Below, one piece after another: positions 7,671 to 16,896 of a DNA stretch of 52,378 nucleotides. The stretch is taken from NCBI GenBank assembly GCA_902510475.1, contig CABXCC010000007.1, positions 1-52,378 on the forward strand, written 5' to 3'. The notes beneath the pieces were generated by a model. That model made no database searches. It saw only the letters and a list, made by a program, of their open reading frames with translations, and had not been told where the DNA came from. Positions within the stretch are counted from its first letter, which is position 1, and every line of letters begins with the position of its first letter. Both the position numbers and the translations under genes were made by a program. This stretch comes from an uncultured Bacteroidota bacterium. Lineage in GTDB: Bacteria > Bacteroidota > Bacteroidia > Flavobacteriales > Flavobacteriaceae.

Positions 7671-9002
7671 TTAAAAACTAAAACCTAAGTTGCTTAATCC
7701 CTCAATAATTTCTTGGTCCTGCATGAATAGATTCCATAATAATTGCGATCGATAATTTTCTATCATCAATACGATTGGTCCTTGATCTATCGCTAGATAT
7801 CTATCAGAATACCAATTATAATGAATTGAAAAGGCATCAAAAAATCCATAATCACCCCACAATTCATCATTTAAATTATAATAAAAATTTTCAAGTGCTT
7901 TTTTGGATTCTAACGGAGTATAAGGGAAAGATGATAAAGCAGCTGTTGGTGAAATTACGCCTAAATCATTATTCGGACTATGTGCCGAGTATCCATTATA
8001 GTTGGTACTTGCAGTAATACCCCAACTATCTTCACTGTAACCACCAAAGTTATTTGGATTTGTCACACAATGATCGTAATTAATCAATGAGTGAGCTCTA
8101 TTTTGATCAAAATAATTTGTGTATTGATCCTCTAAATTTCTTGGATCTAATCCTACAAACGAATAATGAGAATAAAATAGGGGTCCTCCAAAATTTTCAC
8201 CTAATGGTAAAAATATATCATAAAAAGTTCCAGAATTAACAAAAGCACCGCCTCTTGTCCAGCCATCGTTATAGACTTCAGAATTAATTGGATATGTTGG
8301 TGAGGATGAAGCCAATACATATACAATAAGAGCTTCGTTCCAACCTCTAACATCTAAATTTATGGCAAAATCATGATTTGGAGACCAATGCCAAGTAATT
8401 TTATTCTGTCCTTGCGTATACCAAGACCACTCAACATCTTCCCAAATAGTTGTAATTCTATTTCTCAGCTCAATTTCCTCTTCATTATTATTTGAAAAAT
8501 ATTGTCTAGCAATCAATAAACCCTGAATTAATAGTGCTGTTTCTACTATATCACCACCGTCATCCAAATCACCAAATTCAATTGTATTTCCCGAGCTATC
8601 ATACCAGTGGGAAAAAGCTCCATGATATTTTTCAGCTCCTTCTAAAAAAGTTAAAACAGTTTCCATGCGGTTTATTACATCATCTCGGCTTACCCATCCT
8701 CTCTCAATACCAACAATGAATGAAGCAATTCCAAATCCTGAACCACCAGTTGTAATTATATTAGGTCTTTCACTGTCCTCTCTGGCCAAACCACTAACGG
8801 GTTCAGCAAAGTCCCAAAAATATTTAAAAGTTTGATGTTGTGTTAACGTTAGCAAATCTTCGAAAGGGATTACATCTACATTGTCAACAGGTATAAAGCC
8901 AACATCTGGCGGCGGCGGATCAATATCATTTGGATTTGTACAGGAAAAAATCCCAAAAAACAATGTAAGTAATCCAATTTTATAGAAAATATTTAATTTC
9001 AT
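7671..9002 (-). CDS. GH144-type endo-beta-1,2-glucanase lipoprotein (glycoamylase-like domain)
   Basis: This 443-residue lipoprotein (lipobox FSC, Cys21) has an (alpha/alpha)6-barrel domain of the Pfam glycoamylase family, which contains CAZy family GH144. Recognisable pieces are TFKYFWDFAEP near residue 58, GGSGFGIASFIVGIERGW (86-103), GGDIVETALLIQGLL (149-163) and RGWNEALIVYVLASSS (219-234). Asp151, Glu154 and Glu223 have the same mutual spacing as the essential Asp139, Glu142 and Glu211 that I recall for the Chitinophaga beta-1,2-glucanase, with a constant offset of 12. The enzyme would cut beta-1,2-glucan, or release sophorose, at the cell surface. It lies 10 bases after susD. The family is confident; substrate is inferred, since related glucans cannot be excluded. 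Confidence 0.85.
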   Translation of the reverse strand: MKLNIFYKIGLLTLFFGIFSCTNPNDIDPPPPDVGFIPVDNVDVIPFEDLLTLTQHQTFKYFWDFAEPVSGLAREDSERPNIITTGGSGFGIASFIVGIERGWVSRDDVINRMETVLTFLEGAEKYHGAFSHWYDSSGNTIEFGDLDDGGDIVETALLIQGLLIARQYFSNNNEEEIELRNRITTIWEDVEWSWYTQGQNKITWHWSPNHDFAINLDVRGWNEALIVYVLASSSPTYPINSEVYNDGWTRGGAFVNSGTFYDIFLPLGENFGGPLFYSHYSFVGLDPRNLEDQYTNYFDQNRAHSLINYDHCVTNPNNFGGYSEDSWGITASTNYNGYSAHSPNNDLGVISPTAALSSFPYTPLESKKALENFYYNLNDELWGDYGFFDAFSIHYNWYSDRYLAIDQGPIVLMIENYRSQLLWNLFMQDQEIIEGLSNLGFSF

Positions 9003-9012
9003 AATTCTTTAT

Positions 9013-10455
9013 TTACCATCCTGGGTTTTGGGTTAAAATACCATTACTTAGATCTATCTGCTGTTGAGGAATAGGGAATAACTCGTGTTTTCCAGTAACA
9101 AATGGCTTGCCTAGTGATTGTAAAACTGAGGCTGCCCTCCCTTGTCTTACCAAATCAAAGTATCTGTCATGTTCAAAAGCTAACTCCCATCTTCTCTCAT
9201 TCCAAACATCTAATAGTGTTGGGTTATTTAGAGGATTTAATCCTGCTCTAGATCTTAATTGGTTTATAGGACCTGAAACGTCACCTCCTAAATGAATTGC
9301 CGCTTCAGCATTCATTAACAAAACTTCAGCATATCTGAGTATCCTGATATTTTTACCAGTTCGCTCAAACTCTGTAAAAGCACTTGAGTAGGCTTTCTGA
9401 TTATACATTTCATTGACAACTGATTCAGGAACATATCTTCCGTCGTATAAAGTCTCACCTCTAAAAATTATAGTTGCATCTCTTCTAAGATCATTTTCCT
9501 CATAAGAATTTAGAAGGTCAGTACTAGGTACATTAAAACCCCAGCCCCAACCGCCTTCACCCCTCGCCCCCTGGGTCAAGCTATATTTATCTACCCCTAC
9601 TGACGGAATTGCACCTTTTGCTTGAATTTCAAAAATCGATTCTTCGTTGTTTTCACCAATTTCTTTCCAAATATCTTCATAATTTAATGTCAGACTATAT
9701 TCACCTGATTGAATCACTTCATTTGTCAAAGCCAGGACATTATCCCATTTTTCTTGATACATACTTACCTTAGCCAAAAGTGTTTTTGCTGCTCCCTTTG
9801 TTGCTCTTCCTAATTCAATATTAGGATATTGATTCTTGTTTGGTAGCGATTCTATTGCTTGGATCAAATCACCTTCTATAAATAAAAAAGTTTCATCAAT
9901 TGTTGCTCTACTTAATAATTCCTCAAGAGGGGAATTGATATCTGGTGTTTCTGTAATAAGTGGGAGTTCACCAAATGTTTGTAACAACCTAAAATATAAT
10001 AAGGCTCGTAAAAATTTTGCTTCTCCTAAAAGTCTTGTTTTTAATTCATTATCCAAATCATCGAATGGCTGTATTCTGTTAATAGCTTGATTAGCTCTTT
10101 GAATACCATTGAAATGACCTTCCCATAATTCAGCAACAGAAATAGATGTTGCATCATGGTTTAAGGCATCTAGTAGATGTTTATCTGAACCGGTATCTCC
10201 TGGATCACTTCCTTTATCAGCATCATCACTAGCAATACTTGTAATACCATTCCATGAAAATGAACTTACCTGCCAACTTAAAAAAATATTATAAATACCG
10301 TTTACCAGTTCAACAGCTTGTTCCTCAGTTATTGAGTTAGCAGTAATTTGATTAGCTTCTATTTCCAGAAAATCTTCAGAACAGGATGTGATAAATAAGT
10401 TTACCACTATAAATGTCCCGATTAATATTTTTAATTTACTATTATTTTTATTCAT
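9013..10455 (-). CDS. susD: SusD/RagB-family glycan-binding lipoprotein
   Basis: This 480-residue protein has a signal peptide ending in the lipobox ITSC (Cys25), followed by SEDFLEIE, an acidic surface-export signal. It shows the SusD pattern: TPR-like helices with AKFLRALLYFRLLQTFGELPLI, LLSRATIDE, AKTLLAKVSMYQEKW, the segment ILRYAEVLLMNAEAAIHLGG, WNERRWELAFEHDRYFDLVR and the C-terminal LFPIPQQQID...LTQNPGW. SusD proteins sit as a lid on the SusC channel and bind the oligosaccharide before uptake. It starts 10 bases after the susC stop, which fits co-transcription and formation of one complex. The ligand cannot be read from sequence; the neighbouring GH144 and GH3 suggest a beta-glucan. 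Confidence 0.95.
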   Translation of the reverse strand: MNKNNSKLKILIGTFIVVNLFITSCSEDFLEIEANQITANSITEEQAVELVNGIYNIFLSWQVSSFSWNGITSIASDDADKGSDPGDTGSDKHLLDALNHDATSISVAELWEGHFNGIQRANQAINRIQPFDDLDNELKTRLLGEAKFLRALLYFRLLQTFGELPLITETPDINSPLEELLSRATIDETFLFIEGDLIQAIESLPNKNQYPNIELGRATKGAAKTLLAKVSMYQEKWDNVLALTNEVIQSGEYSLTLNYEDIWKEIGENNEESIFEIQAKGAIPSVGVDKYSLTQGARGEGGWGWGFNVPSTDLLNSYEENDLRRDATIIFRGETLYDGRYVPESVVNEMYNQKAYSSAFTEFERTGKNIRILRYAEVLLMNAEAAIHLGGDVSGPINQLRSRAGLNPLNNPTLLDVWNERRWELAFEHDRYFDLVRQGRAASVLQSLGKPFVTGKHELFPIPQQQIDLSNGILTQNPGW

Positions 10456-10465
10456 AAGTAATTAA

Positions 10466-13400
10466 TTAAAACGACATATTTATTCCTAGGTAAAATGAGC
10501 TAAGCGTAGGATATGCATCCAGCTCTACTCCAGCTAAACCCATCGGATCACCCGGAAGTTCAGGTGTATACCCTGAAAATTTCTTGAGTATTAATGGATT
10601 TTTTGCCGTAAAATACAGTCTAGTATTCTTAAATAATTTTGAATTTTCTCTTTCAAATGTGTATCCTATTGTAAAATTATTAATTCTAAAATAATCTCCA
10701 GACTCTAAAAAATAGTTTGAAGAAAGAGGTACATTATTTGATGCTACAGGTGTATTGGTACTTGGCCTACCACTTGTCCAACGATTATTAAAAACAAATT
10801 GCTCAATATTCTCATTACCAAATCTTTGTGCTTTTTTACCGTTATAAACTTTATTTCCAAAACTTCCATAAGTTGCAATATTAACATCAAAGTTTTTATA
10901 AATAACTTTAATATTAAAAGAGGACACTAAAGAAGGAATATATGTACCAAAAAATCTTCTATCATTTTCATTTATCTCACCGTCATTATTTAGATCTTTA
11001 TAAACAAATTCACCACGATCATCAATTCCTGCTATTTCATATAAATAGAAGCTTCCTAAAGGTTGTCCAATTGAAACTCTTTTGGTATACTGTCCGTTAT
11101 TAATATTTCCGCCTGTTTGATTGGTAAAAAATTGATTCGATATTTTGCTTAGTTCGTTTTTATTATAAGAAAGATTTGTATTTATCGAATAAGATAGGTC
11201 ATCATTTATTTTATCCTTCCAATCTAAGCTTAGCTCTACACCTATGTTTTTAATTTCACCAACATGAGACAGAAATGGATCAAATCCAAATGTGTTAGGA
11301 AGTTGTAAGGGTAAAATAGCATTGCTGTTAACCCTTTCATAAAAATCTATTTCACCGTTAAGTTTAAAATCTAAAAGTGCGAATTCAATACCAAAGTTAA
11401 ATTCATAGGTTGATTCCCAAGACAAATCTTCTTGTACTGTAGCAGTTACCGTTCCGCCCTGTTGAACGTCCTGATTAGCTCCAAATGGATAGGAAAATCC
11501 TTGATTGTAACGAACAATATTTAAACTGGGAATCTGTGCATTACCTAATTTTCCATAACTAATTCTTGCTTTGAGTATATCAAAACCACTTTCTTGCATA
11601 AAACTTTCTTTGCTTAGGTACCAACCAGCACTTAATGCATAGAAATTACCATATCGATATTTTTCTTGAAAGAAATTTGAAGCATCTTTTCTGAATGAAA
11701 AATTAAAAAGATATTTTTTGTCAAAATCATAATTTAAACGAGAGATATATGAGTAAAGTTTTCTAGTTTCTGAGAAACCTCCTCCCGATCCTTCTGTTCC
11801 ATCGTTATTATTTCCTAAATTCAAATTAAAATTTAAATTTTCATCTGCAGGAACATTTATTCTTGACCCATAAAGTGTTTCATATTTGTTTTCTTCAGCC
11901 ACTAAACCCAAAGTGACATTAATATTGTGAGAATCGTCAAATGTTTTCTTGTAAGTAAAATAATTATCAAAAAACCAACGATAATCATTACTATGGGCCA
12001 CATATAAAACAGTTTCTGGAATTTGTTCAGCCTCTGGGTCTGTTGGTTGAAAATTATCAATTGTATTTCCAGGTTCTAACGAAAGATAGCTTGCAAGTCT
12101 ATTGTCAAAATTATAAAAACGATTATGGTTTGTTTCTACGGAAAAACGAGATGTAAAATTTAGATTATTGATAATTTCATAATCTATTTTAAACGAGCCT
12201 TGAAGTTTTAAAAAACGTTGTTTTTCATTTTGTAGATTAAGCTGTGCAACTGGATTACCCACATTATTAAAAGCAACAGAGGAACCGTATCTGCCATTTT
12301 CATCTATCACAGGAACAATTGGAGCTTGCTTATAAGCTGTTGTAAAAACACCAAAACTTTTGGGTTGTGAATTTGCAAGTTGAAAACTAATACTATGTGA
12401 ATATTTAATTTTTTCAGAAATTTTATAATCTAAATTACTTCTTAGTGTAGCTCTCTCTAATTCACTACCTTTTAAAATCCCTTGCTCCTGATTTAATCCA
12501 GCACTAAAAAAAGTTTTTAAATTTTCATTACCACCTGCAGCTGATATATTATGGTTACTTTGAAATGCTAACTGACTAATTTCTTTTATCCAATTAGTAT
12601 TATATAACTGTTCTGAGGGAAAAAAAGCACTTAAATCATTGTCATTGTTAGGATTTGAATCATTTAGAAGATTGAATAGAATTGCCTCATTACTATATGT
12701 AACAAATGAGTTTGAGTTAGCCATAACAGGCCTATAACTGATGTCTCTGATTCCGACGAAATTATCATATGATACTTTAATTTCTTCTTCCCCACCCTTT
12801 TTTGTGTTAACAATTATAACTCCGTTAGCTCCTCTATTTCCGTAAATGGCTAAAGAAGCAGCATCTTTCAAGACAGTGATAGTTTCTATATCTGCTGTGT
12901 TTATATTGTTAATATTGTTGGTCAAAATCCCATCAACAACATAAAGTGGCTCACGTCCAGCTTGTATAGTTCCAAGACCACGAATAATTACTTGTGAAGC
13001 AACTCCAGGTGCATCGGACGATATTATCTGAACACCTGCTGCCTTTCCCTGTAGTGCTTGTGTTGCATTCAAAACAGGCTCATTGGTTAAATCATCACCT
13101 TTGACTAAGCTAACAGAACTGGTTAATATTTCTTTTCTTTGATTTCCATAACCTACAACAACAACTTCGTCAAGTAAATTGATATCTTCCTTTAGAATAA
13201 TATCATTCAATTCATAATTATTTGACAATTGAAACTCTAAATTTTTGTATCCTGAGTAACTAATTAATAATATGTCATTAGTTTTTGCCTCAATTACGAA
13301 TTTACCGTCAATGTCCGACTGTACAAAATTGGAATTATTTTTAATTATAATTGATGCTCCAAAAATAGGTACACTATTTTCGTCAATAACAGTACCCGAA

Positions 13401-13477
13401 TAAAAGCTTTGTGCTATTGAGTTTAAACTGAATGTAAAAAAAAGAAAAAAGATCACATATAATCTCCCACTCATCAT
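10466..13477 (-). CDS. susC: SusC/RagA-family TonB-dependent outer-membrane transporter
   Basis: This 1003-residue protein has a signal peptide (MMSGRLYVIFFLFFTFSLNSIAQ), a carboxypeptidase-regulatory-like domain (about 26-105: GTVIDENSVPIFGASIIIK), a TonB box region DEVVVVGYG, then a plug domain with LQGKAAGVQI, VIIRGLGTI, REPLYVVDG and AIYGNRGANGVIIVNTK. The rest is the 22-strand barrel, ending in an aromatic-rich LGINMSF. It imports oligosaccharides using TonB energy together with SusD. Two adjacent ATGs (13477, 13474) are possible starts. There is no extra STN/FecR-type signalling domain, so it probably does not drive its own sigma/anti-sigma regulation. The only gap upstream is 32 bases to the FISUMP gene, so the promoter may lie inside or before that gene. 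Confidence 0.95.
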   Translation of the reverse strand: MMSGRLYVIFFLFFTFSLNSIAQSFYSGTVIDENSVPIFGASIIIKNNSNFVQSDIDGKFVIEAKTNDILLISYSGYKNLEFQLSNNYELNDIILKEDINLLDEVVVVGYGNQRKEILTSSVSLVKGDDLTNEPVLNATQALQGKAAGVQIISSDAPGVASQVIIRGLGTIQAGREPLYVVDGILTNNINNINTADIETITVLKDAASLAIYGNRGANGVIIVNTKKGGEEEIKVSYDNFVGIRDISYRPVMANSNSFVTYSNEAILFNLLNDSNPNNDNDLSAFFPSEQLYNTNWIKEISQLAFQSNHNISAAGGNENLKTFFSAGLNQEQGILKGSELERATLRSNLDYKISEKIKYSHSISFQLANSQPKSFGVFTTAYKQAPIVPVIDENGRYGSSVAFNNVGNPVAQLNLQNEKQRFLKLQGSFKIDYEIINNLNFTSRFSVETNHNRFYNFDNRLASYLSLEPGNTIDNFQPTDPEAEQIPETVLYVAHSNDYRWFFDNYFTYKKTFDDSHNINVTLGLVAEENKYETLYGSRINVPADENLNFNLNLGNNNDGTEGSGGGFSETRKLYSYISRLNYDFDKKYLFNFSFRKDASNFFQEKYRYGNFYALSAGWYLSKESFMQESGFDILKARISYGKLGNAQIPSLNIVRYNQGFSYPFGANQDVQQGGTVTATVQEDLSWESTYEFNFGIEFALLDFKLNGEIDFYERVNSNAILPLQLPNTFGFDPFLSHVGEIKNIGVELSLDWKDKINDDLSYSINTNLSYNKNELSKISNQFFTNQTGGNINNGQYTKRVSIGQPLGSFYLYEIAGIDDRGEFVYKDLNNDGEINENDRRFFGTYIPSLVSSFNIKVIYKNFDVNIATYGSFGNKVYNGKKAQRFGNENIEQFVFNNRWTSGRPSTNTPVASNNVPLSSNYFLESGDYFRINNFTIGYTFERENSKLFKNTRLYFTAKNPLILKKFSGYTPELPGDPMGLAGVELDAYPTLSSFYLGINMSF

Positions 13478-13497
13478 ATTTAGTTAGTTAATTAAAT

Positions 13498-13513
13498 TTA
13501 GTTTTAAAACTAA
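13498..13513. promoter_or_regulatory. 16-base perfect palindrome upstream of susC
   Basis: TTAGTTTTAAAACTAA overlaps the stop codon of the FISUMP gene and lies about 20 bases before the susC start. It could be an operator half-site pair or a short hairpin. AT-rich palindromes of this size also arise by chance, so the functional reading is weak. Confidence 0.25.
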
Positions 13514-14397
13514 TCCTTTACAAAACGAACAGACATACCTTGGCTCATAAAATTACCACCGTAGAGATGTGTGCTATCGCTTTCATTTCCAAGTGTATAA
13601 AACCACGCATAATCATCAAAAGATGGGGTGCTAGTCCAGAAAACTGTGAGTGAACCTGCCTCTGAAAAAGATCCAGATTGAAAACCATATCTTGTCCCAG
13701 TAGGTTTGGCATTAAAACCACTTGAATTATTTAAATATTGATCATTCCCTGGTACGCCAAATGTATTAGAGGTAATCCATCCGTATTTTGAAGCCATAGA
13801 TTTTGGGAGGGTGATGCTAGCACTAACTCCTCCGTTTAGAATCCCAGAATCTAGTTCTAACCATTCTTGGTCTGATGGCACATGCCATCCCAATGGAGCT
13901 AGTTCTTTGTTTGGAGTGTTTGGATCAGTATCGTGTATACCTGCTACTGCATACCAATTATAGAGTATTCCTTTCGTAGGGTCATTATTGTAATAACACC
14001 ATGCACCGGTAACAAGATTAGCCCACTCTGTATCATCAGTTACTTGAGGAATAGGAGTACCGTCACGGTAGGTGATTACTGCTGCATTTTGCACTGTCCA
14101 TTGTTGCACCGGATCTCCGTAGGGTAGATATCGATAAATGTTACCATCTTGATCCATAACAGTTCCACCATCCGGTTGAGATAAGTACATAAGTACATCA
14201 ATCTGGTCTTGTAAGTCAGATAACTTATTCATCAAAAAACCTAAGTTTACCGCATCTTGGGCTTCGGTTGGATCGTTAACATCTTTGATTTGGTTATTTA
14301 AAGCACTTACTGTTCCATTTAACAGGATGTCAGCTTCTTGACCTTGAGCAAAGTACAAACCAGGGATCATTACGAATGATAGAATAATTTTTTTCAT
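13510..14397 (-). CDS. Secreted FISUMP-domain protein with tail-fibre-like N-terminal region
   Basis: This 295-residue protein has a signal peptide (MKKIILSFVMIPGLYFAQGQ). Residues about 30-70 form a short helical region with DVNDPTEAQDAVNLGFL, reminiscent of the repeated segment of phage tail fibres and trimeric adhesins. From about residue 77 there is a C-type-lectin-like FISUMP domain (Fibrobacter succinogenes major paralogous domain): GNIYRYLPYGDPVQQWTVQN, WCYYNNDPTKGILYNWYAV, LAPLGWHVPSDQEW, FNAKPTGTRY and the closing MSQGMSVRFVKD. FISUMP proteins are found on Bacteroidota and Fibrobacteres surfaces; their ligands are mostly unknown. The gene looks richer in G+C than its neighbours by eye. 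It lies on the PUL strand, between the tRNA terminator and susC, and may be co-transcribed with the PUL or be an independent insertion. Confidence 0.8.
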   Translation of the reverse strand: MKKIILSFVMIPGLYFAQGQEADILLNGTVSALNNQIKDVNDPTEAQDAVNLGFLMNKLSDLQDQIDVLMYLSQPDGGTVMDQDGNIYRYLPYGDPVQQWTVQNAAVITYRDGTPIPQVTDDTEWANLVTGAWCYYNNDPTKGILYNWYAVAGIHDTDPNTPNKELAPLGWHVPSDQEWLELDSGILNGGVSASITLPKSMASKYGWITSNTFGVPGNDQYLNNSSGFNAKPTGTRYGFQSGSFSEAGSLTVFWTSTPSFDDYAWFYTLGNESDSTHLYGGNFMSQGMSVRFVKD

Positions 14398-14411
14398 ATT
14401 ACTAAATATAA

Positions 14412-14452
14412 AAAAATATCCCCAAAAATAAATAATTATTCTTGAGGATATT
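14412..14452 (-). terminator. Terminator of the tRNA-Gly/tRNA-Leu transcript
   Basis: On the minus strand a stem AATATCC (14446-14452) pairs with GGATATT (14415-14421), with further partial pairing inside the loop, and is followed by a T-run. It lies directly after the tRNA-Leu gene and 14 bases before the FISUMP start. Confidence 0.6.
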
Positions 14453-14455
14453 ATG

Positions 14456-14541
14456 TACTGAAGGCGGGACTTGAACCCGCACGGATATTACTATCCATTG
14501 GATTTTAAGTCCAACGTGTCTACCAATTCCACCACTTCAGC
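14456..14541 (-). tRNA. tRNA-Leu, anticodon TAA
   Basis: The cloverleaf can be traced on the minus strand: acceptor GCTGAAG paired with CTTCAGT (first pair G-U), D-arm GGTGGAATTGGTAGACAC, anticodon stem TTGGA/TCCAA around loop CTTAAAA (anticodon TAA at 14505-14507), a long class II variable arm, and a T-arm with GGTTCAAGTCC. The discriminator is A and the CCA end is not encoded. It is the second gene of a two-tRNA unit, 15 bases after tRNA-Gly. Confidence 0.93.
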
Positions 14542-14556
14542 ATTAAACTAATATTG

Positions 14557-14631
14557 TGGAGCGAAAGACGGGATTTGAACCCGCGACCCTCACCTTGGCA
14601 AGGTGATGCTCTACCCCTGAGCTACTTTCGC
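14557..14631 (-). tRNA. tRNA-Gly, anticodon GCC
   Basis: Minus-strand cloverleaf: acceptor GCGAAAG/CTTTCGC, D-arm AGCTCAGGGGTAGAGCA, anticodon stem TCACC/GGTGA around TTGCCAA (anticodon GCC), T-arm GGTTCAAATCC. The discriminator T is followed by an encoded CCA, unlike the neighbouring tRNA-Leu. Confidence 0.95.
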
Positions 14632-14667
14632 ATTATTTTAAAGAACCTAGCACCGTAAGTGCGGATG

Positions 14668-14675
14668 CAAATTTA
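14668..14675 (-). promoter_or_regulatory. -7 box of the tRNA promoter
   Basis: The minus strand reads TAAATTTG, a full match to the Bacteroidota -7 consensus TAnnTTTG, 36 bases before the tRNA-Gly start. The -33 region (GTTTT near 14695) is weak and overlaps the end of the GH97 gene. The leader contains a small GCAC/GTGC inverted repeat at about 14651-14662. Confidence 0.5.
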
Positions 14676-14698
14676 AGATAAATTTTGAAATATAAAAC

Positions 14699-16849
<2,151 letters not shown>

Positions 16850-16896
16850 TTATTCTTTTTTCTTTTGTTTTAAATCGTTAGTAAAAGTAAAAAACG

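Noticed and set aside
2520-14541. PUL as a tRNA-integrated genomic island with attachment repeats
   Set aside because: I looked for a copy of the tRNA-Leu 3' end near the other border (2520-2563) and saw none, and there is no integrase or transposase in the window.
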